NCBI GenBank assembly: GCA_037903475.1
Contig: JBAJFG010000431.1
Location: forward strand, 29,158-93,157
Source of the DNA: Ancylostoma caninum
Taxonomy: Eukaryota; Nematoda; Chromadorea; Rhabditida; Ancylostomatidae
Direction of reading: 5' to 3'
DNA: 64,000 nt
This document shows, piece after piece, positions 10,161 to 25,100 of this stretch. Position 1 is the stretch's first letter, and each line of letters opens with the position of its first letter. The notes under the pieces are model-generated. The model worked only from the letters and a program-made list of their open reading frames with translations. It did no database searches and was not told where the DNA came from. The translations under genes and the position numbers were made by a program.

Positions 10161-13100
10161 CTGAACGAGTGCTTCAGGCATCGAGACATCGCCAGAAATC
10201 GGGGTCCTACCTGCTCGGCCACGCGCAGCGAGCTGGCTCCTTCGCACGACGGCGCCAGGAGTTCTGCGCACGTCGAATTGCGCTCCTCGATAGGATAAAG
10301 GCAAGGTAGGGATCCAGTCATTTGAGCTTCCTAAATTTCTAGAAAACGTTTGATGAACATTACGATCCGTGGCACAATATCATATAATATAACAACAATC
10401 GCATCAGATTCCCGAACGTTTCCAGAAAAAGTTAAGTTCTAGCGTGTTCGGGTTTTTCCTTTCTAAAGTGGACGAGGTAAAAATGAGTGTACTTTTCCCA
10501 GGCGTCTCGTCTCATTTAGCGATGACAGGATAATGAGAAGATAGCGAGATATTTACACTTTCCTTGAGAAACTTGTCCCTTTGATGAGGAGCTTGCAACC
10601 TCCCTGGGAACGTTCGCGAATCCCATCGTTGGTGCCTAAACTCCCCATGAAATCGTACACGATTTTTTTATGTGTACATCGGTCACCTTGCAGAATTTGA
10701 TGTTCAGATGAATGCACTAGCAGAAGCAGGGCAAATATGTTATCTGGGAAAAGTTCCTGATTCCGCGACTATTGTCATAGAGTCAAACGAATAATCACTT
10801 GCGAAATTAGTGATAATGTTACGTCTTTCACCGAGTTTTTTTTTTTTCATTGAGGTTTATTTTCGAAAAAAATTTTTTTTAACATTTGAGTTCGACTTTT
10901 TTTATTCAGTTGATCTTTTTAGTATAGAAACGAATTAAAGGCAGCACCTACGGAAAATTTCGTTGCGAACATTCCGTAAGTTTTGAAAAATCCTGGGGTG
11001 GGGAATACTTTCGCCGTACGAGTGGCACTGGAAGTGTTCTTTTACCTACTTATTGATCACTTAGGACCAGACGGACTTATTTTTTTCAGCTGATTGTAGG
11101 TGTTTTCGCGGTTGCATTCGGTTACACTAGAACACCGAAATCTTTTTGTGGCATGAGAAGGATCAATTGTCAGCTGATCTATTTTTCCAATGGGCAGAGA
11201 ATGTGAAACTGAAACGAAAGGTGTAAAAATCCTACTGAATCTTCACAGCTGTTTCTTGGTTTTCCTCCGGGATTTATCCAGGAAGTACATCTTTTTTATG
11301 GATGCTGTTGGCGGGGCACTTTTTAATTCACATTACTGGAATGAATAGGCCATACCAGAATCCCTTAATTTTCTTCCAAAAATTTCAATTAGGCATTGGT
11401 GAGCTTTTGTCCTTTCTGCACCAGAACACATTACAACTGCCAAATAGGCATTTTCCAGAAGTGTTCTATTTTTTTTCTCCTTTTCGAGTGTTCGTTTCTT
11501 GTGGGTGTATGGGTGTGATTTAACCTTACCTACATACTATTTATTCTTGCAAAAAAATGGTTTCTTGGTACGCAGGAAGTGAATTTGTGAGAGAAGAAGT
11601 CGTGTCTTCATTCTTCCAGCAATCAAAGTCAATGTGAATAGTTTTTCTCGGCCTTTTTCATGAAACATTTCAGAAGTAACACATGTTTGTGCTTTTCCAT
11701 GCTTACCTAACATTCTGCAAGCTCAGCAGGTCTAAATCCCAGCAACCTGTGGACTCTTTTGCGTTGTATGCCTTTCCCCTTTCAGCGATGCACAAAGAAG
11801 TATTACCTTCAGGAACAGCTCGGACCTCGACGCGGTCGGATGAAGCAGCACCACCTCGCCGTCGACGCGGACCAGCAGTCGATTCCGTGCCGAGAACTCG
11901 ATGCTAACGGGACGAGCATCGCATTCCGACGTCCTGAAAGGTGCGGTACTCACTCGATTGCCCTATTTGCACTCGTCGCCGAGACTCATTCGGTAGAAAG
12001 TGCGGTTTGATGGAGCGTATGGGCGCGCGTGCCGAATTCGACTACTACGGCCACTCTGTCATAGTCGTCAGAGTGCATATATCTGCATAAGAAGGCCTTC
12101 GTTTCCTTCTTTGAGCTCCCACTCTAAAATATCGAAGAGGCAGGGGAGTTCGTAGCTGACAAGTACTGCGAAGTGCTAGTACAAGTTTACTCGTTCGTTC
12201 TATGGAAAAGGTAACGTTTAGTAAGTACTTTTGATGACTCAAAGTACACATACAAACCTCTCATGAAAGAGCAGTTTCCTTCGAAAGGTAGAGAAATCGC
12301 ATTGGTATCAGAAGAATGAGGGAACGCTCAACTTTAATTCGAAATACATATTTGAATCGTTCGAACAGATCGCAGATATTGCCTTCTTCACGTGCTTTAG
12401 AACCACATCTTCTGTGGATAATCGTTCTCATGACTCGGTCTTACTGTCTTGAATTGTTCCAATTTCTAACGATTCCCTTTAGTAACGGTTATGAAATTCA
12501 AATCATATGACAACGAATGAATAACAGTTGTTGATTCCAAGTCCGTCGTTAATCTGGCAAATAGGGGGAGAGTTTCTTCCCTAAATCTTTTCTTTGAAAG
12601 TGGAGTAGCCTACCTGCAGGGAAGTGTCATACCGCTTCTCAAGCTTCTTCGCAACTCCGTGCTTCTCCAAGTTCTGCAAGGAGAATCATGGGGTATTACA
12701 CCATTACCACTTCCCTCATGTATTTTTGGAATATTTCGAGCGCCGCTCTTCGTTCATTTTCGCATTTTCCCCTCTTATCACTCTAGACTAGGTTAGTTAA
12801 TCATCATCCTCGAACCATTGTAGTTGTAAGTCGCCAGAATTCTCGTATTTTTTCTTTTTCCTGGCTTATGTTAACCAGTTGACGACCGGCGGCGCTTTTT
12901 TTCTCATGGTTCAATTTGAGTCATTATTAAGCCTGATTGGTCTCAGCTGTCTCCTCAAATAGGAATATAATACTAATCCTGAATCTAGATGATAACAAAA
13001 ATTTATGGCTGAGTTCTTAAAAAATTCCGAAGCTCCACAGCTCAACAAAATCTGAAAGGCGCCAACAAGGACGCGGTCGTCAATGGATTAACCTTCGGCA

Positions 13101-16100
13101 GAGCATGTGGCATGTCACCAAAAATGCCCATTTTGGTCCCTCGCCTTGGACCGCTCCATCCTTCTGCGCTGACTCTGTCGAGGGTCAAGCAATATCGCTG
13201 GCATGTGGTGTTGACAGTCTACAAGCGTGTGCCCTTCGTTATGAGTATAACTCAGCTTTTACGCGGAGCATGAGACAATACATTACCGTGTGGTAGATAA
13301 ATTAGAAGCGAGACTAGTAATAAGCCATGATATATGTGTTTACAGAGCGTATTAGAAAGTGCTTTCCAACTACTAGGCATCGGCCTGTATGATTCGTGAC
13401 AGCAATACACACACATTACATGCATTTTCATACTGCTAGGTAGCCAATTGCATCAATCAAGCCCTAGTCATATTTTTGGCTCTGTTGATCGACCAAGAAA
13501 TTGTTGAGTGATGAAACGACAGCAGCCGATCGTTGACGTCTTGCCAAAACAGTGAAAAGTAGCTATCGAAACCAGTGGTGATCGCATTCTTTCTATGATT
13601 TTTGAATCGACACGACTTGCAAAGGCTGTCTATACACTTTTCACCTACCACCGGGAGCAACGTAGATTCCGATACCTGTCGATTTTAGGAGGAACGCCAC
13701 TGGCGTCGCTGACGAGAGAGCCAGCCAGAATCGATAAGCCTCAAATTGATGCCGCTGGAGCGACAGCGACACAGAGTGCTATACCGCACATTGAGTATAG
13801 CACTCTGTGTCTGTGGCAGCCAAAGATGTCACATTCCTACATCGCTGTTTTAATGTTGTGCAGCATCGTGAGGTCCTCACGTCCAGATTTTGCATGTGCA
13901 AGAAAGGCTGAAAAACGAAGCTCACTTGCAGTTTTCGTCTTGGATTCTGTGCAATTTCGATCAGTCACTGTACGTCAGTCATGAGTCTCCACTTGCGGGT
14001 GTACCCTAGAGTTTTGACCGAATCGAATAAAACTCGAATATTTATTCGAATATTCGAACATTCGAAAATTCGAATATTCGAAAGTCGAGGGTCCGAGATT
14101 ATTCAAAAATTCGAATATTCGAATATTTTAGGCCCAGAATTCGAATGTTTGGAATTGTTTTGCTTCGCAACTGTTATTTGAGCCCCACTTTCTCGCTGAA
14201 GAGCCGTGCCAGTTGAAACCCGAGCCCAATTTCTTATTTCAATCTCAATTTTACCAAAAACCTGCACATATCTCTGTATGCATTTGAAAGTCGCCAACCA
14301 CATTTGAAAGCTTTGAAACTGCAATTCTGCGAATTACATGATGTTGCCGACAATGACATCTCTAGTAGAACGTACGTATGTACTTTTTTAGACACTTGAA
14401 AAACTACTTAGCAGTTTTATTAAACTTCTGCATATTCGAGCCTTTCCTGCTTTCTGAGTACATAACCGTTACCTATGGAATTCAAAGTTACCATAAAATC
14501 TTGAAATCCTCTCATTACCTTTCTGCCCAAACATACTCCGACATCTTGTTATAGAAGTTCTGCTGGTTTTCACATTCAACGTACAAGCATGCAGTTGGAC
14601 CGGATAAACAGAAGTAATGATGAGGAACGGGGTAGCACGGAGTGTTTTTTTTTTTTGGTATCGCTGACGCTTTTTGTTGATAGCTGGAAGCTCATTAATG
14701 GTCAAGGTAACTGAACCACTGTACCCAACATTATTGTTACCGCATCAATACCTCTACATTCACTACCATGGCTCGTTTCGTTGAACTACAACACAGAGAT
14801 ATAATATTTAGGAAAAAAACCTTTTCACGGATGAAGGGTTTCATCCACTTCATGGTCCTTTAAAAATGGTTTCAGGCCTCGAAAGAGATAGGCGTTCTTA
14901 AGAATAAGAATTTTAACCAGTTGCAATTCTGGAAAAGATAAGGGATGAACTCCACGGGAGCACAAGAGGACATTGTGAGAAATTCAAAAACAGCAAATGA
15001 AACTTACTACCTGAAAAACTTCATGGCCGTTGTAATTGGGAAACATATCGTAATGTTCACCTACACGCATGGGTATGAAGTGTTTTTACCAAATGGAATG
15101 TTATTCGAATAAATATCCGAACAGTCGAATGTTCGAAAGTCCGAATATTCGGAAATTCGGTGGGTTCATAAAATTCGAATATTCGAATATTTGAAAAATA
15201 TTTTCGAATGTAAAACCCTAGTGTACCCCCTGCATATAAGGCTCCGAAGCACTTTTGCACTACATACTACAGTGCGCTAGGCCTCACACGAGGTTCCCAA
15301 GCAATAATCCCCACCGGACGACCTAAGAGAATTTTTAATGTGACCGGGTTACCCAAGGGAACATTTTCATGGGCGTGCCACAGTGTCATGTAACCCGGTG
15401 ATTCTTGGTGAAGCACCGATAACGTCCCTTTTTCCAACTCGTGTTGTAGAGTTGACTATAATGAGACCCTTGCACTTTACAAATCTCATGGAAATTTGAA
15501 GCAGAGCTCAAAGGTATACACTGTGCTATCCGAGGGAATTCACCTGACGACTTGAGGGTAGCGCAGACGGTTCAAATTGAGAAAGCAGAGGCCATTCAAG
15601 AGAACACACGTGTAAATCCCTGCTCAGTTATACACTAGGGATTAATTCTTTCCGGCTTTGATGAGAACAAGAAAGCCAAACTTCAGGAAATAAAGAAAAT
15701 TTGTAGCAATCTCGTGCGTGGGTTGTAACTACACCTTTTTGGCGGAGGTTCAGAAGTGGTCCAACATGGTAACATAGCACTGTTTTTCTCCAACTAATGT
15801 GCACTTCCATGCGCTGTCACGAGCGGACAAGTTCTAATGTGATTGCTTTTGGGATACTTACCTACTATGCATTGGAAACGGAAGGGCATACCTCTCATAT
15901 TCACGATAAGCATGTGGAGAAAAGAAAACAATGGCTCAGCTTTCACCTATTCATAAAGCGCGTTTGGTGCAGTGAAAATCGTTCGCATCCAGGGTATGGG
16001 CGACCACTGTTCTGCCCACTGGGTATTCTTCCCGAACGCAGTCGAAAGTTCTATGACGTGGGTTACTGGGCAAGTGCGCCAGTCTTCTCTAAATGAAGAC

Positions 16101-19100
16101 GTCGCGAGAGTGCGACGCACCCTCGGAGCTCTGGAGCGACGCGGACGACTGCCACTTTGTTCCTCGGCTTCATCACTACCAGTGGCTGGAAACAAGATTG
16201 TTTGTGGACAGCCCCGGCCTGAAAAGGGCGTTACTCATTGACAGCACGGAGCGCGCTTGACAAGCCGGCTCGCTCGCAAATGCAACACGGCTGCTTGCGG
16301 CCCAGCACTGCAGCACTGAATTCGGGCAAAGACGAAGACGCTTTGTTTCCCGTTGGTGAAAAAAGCAAACTTCCGGCGAAGTCGTCGTTTCCATGGAAAG
16401 AAATTTCCATCGAATGCAGCGGCCGCAGCGCCTTCGGCACTGAAGCCTCACGAATCCTTCCGATGCTTCCTGTTGCTTAATATCAGGTTCGCCCGCTTAT
16501 TTATTCCCGATGCATGCATGACTCATCTAATTTGCATTGGCTCTCAATTGTTGCTTTCCGCGCTGTTTTGTCCCGCGGCAGCAAAAATAAACAACCTCGG
16601 TGAAATTACATCAACCTAGGAAGTCTCCAGCTGAAAGAGAAGCTAAAGAGGCAGCGTTCTATACGATGTTGGGATGGCAGCGTCATAGAAAATATTTTGA
16701 GGAAAAAAACGCAATATCCTGGAAAATGAGCAGCTCATCGTTTCATTTTTAATCAGCTAATCTCAATATATCTCGGCTAAGTGCGCAAATTCAGCGCCTA
16801 TCACGCTTTATTACGTATGCGATTGGGGATTTTCTCGAAGCCCTTGGATTGTCCCTTCAGGTTCCTATGTGCGGGATTTTGGCTAGAAACGTAAGTATCA
16901 GAAACAAATGAACAGCTGCTTCGAATCAGGGAAGAATGAGCCGGAAATTGGCAATGTTTTTGAGGAGTCGTTGGAACAAGCAATCCTGCAGACATCCGAG
17001 CGCTATAGATCTTTGCCGAAACAAGGATTTGCTAAGCAAAGATAGCCTAGGATATATCGATGGCCGCTGAAAGTGCACCAGGAGAGGTTGTGAAAAAGGT
17101 GCTCTAAACGTCTTGAGTTCCATTACGGCTGTGCATAATTCCGCACACTTCCTGCACTCACCCTTCCGAGATCTTCTGGAACTTCTTCCCATCAAAGCGT
17201 AGGGCAAACGGATTCGCAAGCAGGTCGCTTGACGCCACTGCGTGATATGTGAGTGTGCCGTACGTGAACTGAAAACATTGCTCTGGGCTAAGTGAATCAG
17301 GAAATCCCACGCTGAGGCCCTTGGTTTCAAGCGTGAGCGACTGAGTGATGCGAAAGGCAAACGAAGAGGCGAGGATCAAATAACGCAGTCGCTGGTCGAG
17401 GGCACAAGCACGGATTGAACCGGGTGCACGGACACATAGGTCAAATTTCCGCCACCATCTTCTTACACTGGGACAATATGTAAGCTGAAAATGGGCAAGA
17501 AGGTGGTGGAGGTGCCAACGAAGTCATGGAACTCGAATTGGTTCCAAAAAAACTGAAACAGGTGGCTAACAATTTAATAGATGGAAAGTTGGTTTTCAAT
17601 TTCGAATGAGTTCCAATTCTGGAGAGGGGGATGAAGCTTGTTTGTTGAGACTTATTTCTGGGGGACCAGCGTCATCCTGTTTTAGATTCTCAAAACAAGA
17701 CCCCGAAAAAGAGGAAACATATAATTAAATGAACGTCTACCGCTTCCATACAAAAAACAATTTTGGCTCCAAGTTGCTCTTCTATTCGGGCGACTTCTTC
17801 CTGAGTTTTGCTCTTATTTGGTAAAAAGAACAATCATTTAAACGCTGTGTATCGATGAGTCGACCGACTTTTTTTCCATTTCCCTGTCCGATTTCAATGA
17901 CAAGAGGATCCAGACGAAAAACACCAATATTGAGAAGGTATTGAGTGGAAGATTATCGTATTTCATTTCGTTTTTGCCGAACTTTCTCCCAATTAATAAA
18001 GCCTGAAACGACTTTTTGAAATGGATGAAATTGTAAGGAGAACTTTCTTGAAACTTCTAGTATGGTCGCAGCTTCTATGAGAAGAAAATCTACTTCTTAA
18101 GAATAAACATATAGCCAGCCTAGGAGTTTTTTCGAGGAGAGAAAACGAAATGGTTTGTGAAGCTGGTTTTTATGATTTTCTTTCACCGTCAGTGAGTCAA
18201 ATTACCCTCAAATATAAAGTGAGCGTCGACGGAGATGCGCTAGTCGCGGACATGGGAAGCACGCGTTGCGACCGCGCCGCTTGCGCTGAAACCTTCGCTG
18301 CAGCAACAAACCATGAGTTTTCTTGATAGTGAGTTAGTTTTCTTGATAGTTAACATCACATATGATGAAAGACTATCAATAAAACCCTGACTTCTCACTG
18401 TGGCGGCGATTTCAGTGCCTTCCGCGAAAAACGCATCGCCATCGACGCTCACTGTAATTTCTGAGGAGTATCACGAGGAACAACGAACCTGAATCTGCTG
18501 CTCGTTCAGGCGCTCCCACTCCGCGACGGAAGATCCGGCCTCGATCGCAGTGCACAGTGGCGGCCGCAGCTGAGCGTGGTCGTAGACGCACTCGTCTGGC
18601 AAAGGATGGAATCGAACTCGGTCGCAACACAGCCCATCCTGTACCACAACCCCTGCTCCAGTCGTCTTTCCACTACTGACATTTCCTAGCGACGCACTTA
18701 TCACACATGCCCACAGTTTATACTCGAAATGAGCGTTCAAGTGCCTTTCAAACGTGGTGATCTCGATATTCCAAAGTGATCGTGCCTTGTGCAGTAATTA
18801 TCGCCAACCTTCGACATGAGGGATCTATTTGTAGATAAATGTTGTGCCCAGCGGTTACGCCATCAGTGAAATTGTTTTCAGTTCTACAATTAAAATGCCA
18901 CTAGCAAATTGCTTTCCGCAGCTGCTTCTGCTGTAGTGACGATGATGGTTGGTTTCTTGCATTTAATACTACGGAAGCAGGTTCTTGTTAGTGTGAAGGG
19001 TATCTTGTATATGTACATGGCGTTCATTCGCGAAATGATATCGCCGTAGATCCATTGATGAGTCTGCTGTTGCTGGATTCATGATGGTTTGTGAGAAGGT

Positions 19101-22100
19101 TCCGAGTTTCCCTTTCATCTAGAGTAAACGGGTTCCTCTAGTAAAAAGTTGTTTTTCTCGACATTACTTGTTATCTCCGACTAAGGCGCCTCCTCTGGGC
19201 AAAGTACGTAAACCTCGTCCCCCTCAGAACGGGGGGTAAATCACTACCTCATTGAAAACGTTAATGAATTCCACGGCTGCTGAACACAAAACACTGAGTC
19301 AATAGACCATTAAGAAGCATAAGAAAGCTGAATTCGGAAGTGATCTTATATTTCTGAACCGCACCATTCTGGTTTTGCTTCCACTCTGATCTTTCCCCGT
19401 CTCATGATTAAAATATCAATCAGTATTGAAGTGTTGTTATAACTGGCCAAAAAGCCATTAAATGTTGCTGGAAAGGAATTTTAGGTCTGAGTAGGAAATA
19501 TTAGAAACATCGTGCAAATATGCAAATCGAAGGTGGGCATGTGGACCGGTGAAAAAAATGACATGAGGCGAAAAGGGTGGTAATAACTCAAAGAAAAGAA
19601 GAAAAGTCCTCCACGGTCCAGTAAGTCAACTATGTAGGTGCCATCGGAGAATTCAGTGACCGAAAACCGCTCGCATGCTCATCCCATCTGTTTGTACAGT
19701 TTAGAACAGGAAGCGGGACAATCGGATCAGAATAAGAGCGGTGATGCCAATGAATTGTGCGGATGCGCAGACAAACAGAGTTGCGTGTGGATGTTCGTGC
19801 CAGCGTGCCCCAATCACTGAATTCTTTCTTGGAGGTTCATTCAAGTTAATCGAAACAGTTCGGAAGAAATGACAGCATAAGAAGAAAGAAGGGAAGCATC
19901 TAATTACAGATAAGTTTTCGATGGAAAAGCTTTAAATATGCGGATTGAAAAGTTTCAAAAAAAGACTGAATAACAGCACCGTAGAAACAAGCTACCTAGG
20001 AGTACGCTTGGGGATCAGAGCATGTGATCAGTGTATAAATAATGTGCTTAGAGATGAGTGTAGGAGAAGGTAAGAGAAAGCAGAAAAAAGAAGCAACCCG
20101 CGCCGGCGGCCATCTCGGGGTTTCTTCTTAGACGAAGATAAATGCACCTCAAATTTCCTCCCTTGTTGGTCACCACATCCACTGTTACCTAATTTGGTAC
20201 CGTTCGTCCCGCAGATTCTTATAAAAGCTACATGTACTGTAGGTATCCGCAAAAATTCCTCCTTTACTTCTGCTCCAAGCAACGCACTCATCACTTGACG
20301 TGGCTCAAGATGGTGGGCTACGCTGACCTAATACGGATGCGAAGAGCGAGTGCTAACGAGAGCAGGCACCACATCAAACGCTCCACGCCGCAAATTGCAT
20401 TCACCAGCCTGCTCGTAGACTGCGAGGGGTTGTCTTGAGGAGGATTCGACAGCATTGAATGGATTAAGCTCAAAGGCCGTCCGTTCTATACCAAGTAAAA
20501 ACTGCGCAGGTACGCTAGCAAGCGCAGGAGAGGGTGAGGGTAAATGCGATCCTTTACCAAAGCCTCTCGAAGCGCCGGAAGTTCGGGTTGTCATTTGTCA
20601 CCGGGTGGCTATTTTTGAAAATAACTGAGGTGTTATTCTCATCAGGCTAAGGCTAAGAACGTTCACAAATCAGAGATAACAGTCATCCCTGTCCATCATG
20701 TTCCATGAACCTCTGCATGTTAAGGTTAATTTTCTGTTTGTTCTTGATTCACTCCTTTTTTTTGGCTTGTCCAAATTGAGTGTATCATTAAATAATCCTC
20801 ATCCTACAACAAACATCTAAATTCAAAGAAGCCATTGGTGACGAACGTAACGGAACCTGAAATTTTTTTCAAACTTCCAAGTTCACTAGTATATCCATAC
20901 GGGTGAACTTGGCTCGAAACCGCATCACTTCTCACTGCTCGACGAGTGTCGATGTGATACTCTCATTTTTTTATTCCACATCTGACTTAATCTTATGTAT
21001 GTAAGGCTTCACATTGCAATCGCCTTTCACAGTTCTCGGAAATCCTATTCACATCTTTTTGGAACTTCACCTTTGATCTTCATCAGGAACAAATCCTTAG
21101 AACATTGCGACGCACCAGCTCCTGTCAACAGTTTCATGGCTAATCACTTGAATAGTGTATGTCTGCACGAGGATTGCTTCAGAATTATGTGTTCTGACCT
21201 CTTTTAGAACAGTCGTATCTGGTCTCTTTCCGCAAAGCTACACAGCATTCTTTCATGGTGATAGACACAAGGGTATGAGAGTTTGGACGAAAAAATTCCA
21301 GAGTCCCTTGTCGACGACAAAATATGAAGAGAAATGCGTGCTACTTAATAAATAATTAATAAATAAAGCAGTGCTCTTGGAAATTGGGAAAAAGTGAGGA
21401 ATTTTGCTTGTTGCTCGAGTGAGGTGTGCTATGTAGGTGGGGAGGAGTTCGCTACTCTGCGATTATCACGACAAATTATGAAGATATTGCGTCACGACAG
21501 GCACTATTAACATGAAGGCGTTGAGATACAACTTGGCAAAAATTCATGAAAATGACGTCACTCATTTTTTCCGTGGTCAAGTAGTGATGCTCTGATACAT
21601 ATTTGATGATGCAGCTTGCATTCAAGCCAGCATGCACGGGAATTTAGACTCGTTGTTTTTTTTTTCTAAGATAGGGAGAGCACTCACGTTTGACTCTGAA
21701 ATTGTGCCACACACATGGGAAACTCGGGAAATTAGAATGTTTTCCCTGTGCATTCACCGCCGGACAAGTGTTCCACCGGGGATATGCATGGGTCCCGCCA
21801 GGGAAAGGAAACCTATAGTCACACCCTGCAAGGTCAGCCAAAATTAGTTGGAGATAATACTGACGAATCTTTGGATGAATTTGCGAGATCAGGCATCCTT
21901 GAGGCTGCGCGCATCGCTGAGATAACCCAGGGTAATGTGTAGGTGCATATGTTGACGACCGGTAGACTTGTGTGCTGCAAATATGTTTACCTTGAGTAAT
22001 CTCGGTGTTGCACGCGACCACTGGTTATGCTTTTGATCGGAGTATTCCCACTCAAGAGACCTAGAAATCTTGTTCTTCATTGGTATGCATTGGTTCTGTA

Positions 22101-25100
22101 TGGGATTGAGAAAATCGTGGGTGTTCCATAGGTTTGGCATCGAATTTGACCACCTGGGAAACTCTATACAGAGCTTGAGCTGGGTAGTTGGATTCTGGTT
22201 GTACCTTGTAACGTAGTGTACGTAAGTCAATATGCAGAAGTGGTACTGAGAATTCTAGGTTAATGATGTCGGTTATTTAACTCATCGTCAGAATTTATTA
22301 CGAATACCAATCATCATTCCCAAGGGACGTACTTGTTAATCAAGGACGTCAGCCGATTTTTTTCTGGAAGAGCGTAAACTAGCGGCTCTTTGCACGTAGC
22401 ACAGCAAAAAATTCCACAGGTGCGACTCACTTTCACGGCAAAAAGCAGCGAAAACAAAGAAAACGTAACTTGATCTAGTGCTCACCGAATGTTGCAGTGT
22501 GATACAGCACCTGTGGGTCGACGCATACAGCTTTCGCCACCTTCTCCAGAACGATCAGCTCTGCATGGTCGATCGTTTCGTGGCGCGAGATGACGTAGAT
22601 GGCGCGCTCGTCGCACCTGCCGTCGTCGGAGATGCTCAGGCACGAGTACAGCACTCCCACATGTCGATTGAAGAAGAGAAAACGGAAGATCACTGTAAAT
22701 AAAGTGTGAACAGAGGTAGGGGTGGTGTCTGGAAATGACGCCACTGTCACGTAACATGAGCAGGCACTCTACCAGTGCATTGGTACCAACGCAGATCTCA
22801 GCGTTCGCTTTTGTGCAACTGTTTGGCACGAAATCCGACGTGTCAGATTCGTTATTTACCCTCATTGCACCAACGAAGAGATTATAAAAGGCTCTGCTTC
22901 TGTGTGGCCTCACGTCATCGCAGCAAGCAACATTACTGGTCCGACACGAGAGTATATGTACAGGGTGGGCCAAAAATATGGTAACGAGGAAATCATAGAA
23001 AGATTTTCGAAGCAATTTCAAACACTCTCATATAATTCAAGTTCACTGGTTACCAATGAACACAAGGCAAGAGAACATCTAGATATTTCTCCAACTGCTA
23101 GGAATCAAAGACTGAGACATCCAGTGAAGTCGGAGGCCGTGACGCGAAAATGGTTTGGCAGACATTGATCTACGTTTCAAGTTCTTTTCTGGAGATCCCC
23201 AATACCTGAAGGGTTTTAAGCAAGCTTCCGCATCGGGCACCGCCCAAAGCTACTGCTCCATTTGATTTATTTCTGAACAATGGAGTAGCCAGCCGACAAA
23301 ACCAGTAGGTTCTGGAGTTTGTCTCCCCTAGTGTTGATCTAGACGAAACCTGAGTTCTGGAGCATTGTCCAGGTAAAAAGTTTGTAAACGACCCCCAATC
23401 AAGCATGACTTCACCACAATTATGCTCATTTGGGAGCAAAACATGTGTTGTTACCGTATTTTTAACCCACCTGAACTGTAAAAATTAACTTGGTATTGGC
23501 GAAACTAAGAAATAAGGAACATCAGTTTCAATTTTTATCTGTTGACTTCGTCTTTTATCTATTCCTTAGTGTAGTCTCCTCTAAGCGTGCGTGGATGCGC
23601 GCTATCTTTTTTTTTTCGTACAATCAATGTGTTCGCAAACCAGTTCTCTGTAGTATTTGATACCTTTCAAAACAGCTATTTTTACGGTGCATCTGCGGAT
23701 GAACTGCGGAATGTTCTCCTTCTCATTTATCGATTTTGGAGGAATTCAGAAGAAAGAATATACAACTGAACTTACGCAAATCTCTGTTCCGTGCTTTACG
23801 ACGGGAGAGAATGCAATACTACAATAGAAAGTACTATGCCAGCCCCTACCACGAGTTTAGAGAATATTTGCTAGGTCAACTTGGATCATGCAATAATCAA
23901 AAATTTAAAAATGTCCTCGAACGTGAGTAGCTGAGCCGAAATTGCGAGTCCGAATCGATCTATCGATCGGCGTCTTTTTCATAACTGAAGGCGGAAGTCT
24001 AGCTTGTGAACAAGCTACAACTTACTAAAGCTTTCCCTGGGATTAGAGTATTTTAGGAAACTGCGTCAAAATGAGAATTTCGGTGATTTATTTTAGTTAA
24101 GAACAATTTGTACTAGATGCGTACGTTAAACGCGCATGCGTCTGTGTGATGAAGGATAGGACCACTCGCATTGCTGACGCAGCTCAGACGCACGCGTTTG
24201 AAGCATCGCATCTACCGTGCCACGTTTTCATTCAAACTATTCACACCTCGGTGACTGTTTTTCATGGAAGGTTCTTTGCAAACGGATGCGTACATCTGAC
24301 GCGCGACTGACGCATGCGCTTAGTATAAATTGCTATTTATGGGCGGCATCACCCAACAACAAACGCGTTCTCCACGTGGGAGATAACGAGGATTCAGTAA
24401 TGCTAGTGGGCAGAGCTTGAATCAAGGCGTTGCGCCATCGCATTAATATTCTTGGTCCCTAATAAATAGCCAGTAAACCCAGGATGTTAGCGAAATACCA
24501 AACGGTAGTCGAAGCTAATGCGGTCCAAATACGTTAAAAAATGAAAACCCTAGTAGAATGGACTATTATAAAAATGCGCATTCTTTGCACGCAGAAGTAG
24601 AAAAAGCATCAATGGGTATGAAAGAGGCCATGGTGCAGTATGTACACAATTTTTTTTAGTGTCGTATACAGTGTCACACCCAATGCAGTTGAGTTGGCAT
24701 TAGCGAGACAAAAAACAACAGTAGGCCCGAGAGTGCTAGTCCACTTAAGCCGCTTCAGTTGCTTCAAGAAAAAGAAACGGACGCCAACCAACTTGTTGTG
24801 GAATTTTTAGTGGATGCCTCGAAGTGGAGTTCGTAGAAGAAGTCCGTGCCATTCTGCACCTCCTTCACAGTGAACACCCTCGTGAAACACTCCAGTGGTT
24901 CGCCGGGCAGAGCTCTGCAAAAACGCACTGACCTATCTCGACTACAGCTTTTTGAATGCATTCAATGCAAGAGTTTTGAGCTTCGAACTCTACATACAGT
25001 GCTCAAACGGAGCCCCTTCATCTAATTGATCAAAAAACACTGAAATTGAATAACAATCAAATGAAAACACGTCGCTTCAGTCTAAGAGGAATACTCTCCG

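Larger units (their letters stand above)
10211..18675 (-). other. Module 5 (exons 17-21, residues 645-796)
   Basis: Begins EQGLWYRMGCVATEFDSILC (GxW-like), continues SVDGDAFFAEGTEIAAT and TYGTLTYHAVASSD, then LLVRVDGEVVLLHP. It lacks the usual cysteine-GxC strand pair of modules 1-4, so it is a diverged lipocalin module or another beta-rich fold. A 60-nt splice-bounded segment (12673-12614) may be an additional exon within it. Exon 17 is GC-rich and open in more than one frame; the phase-consistent frame was chosen. Confidence 0.45.

Noticed and set aside
20328..20594. Exon-like - strand frame
   Set aside because: No splice sites in phase with neighbours; GC-rich both-strand openness suggests old repeat.
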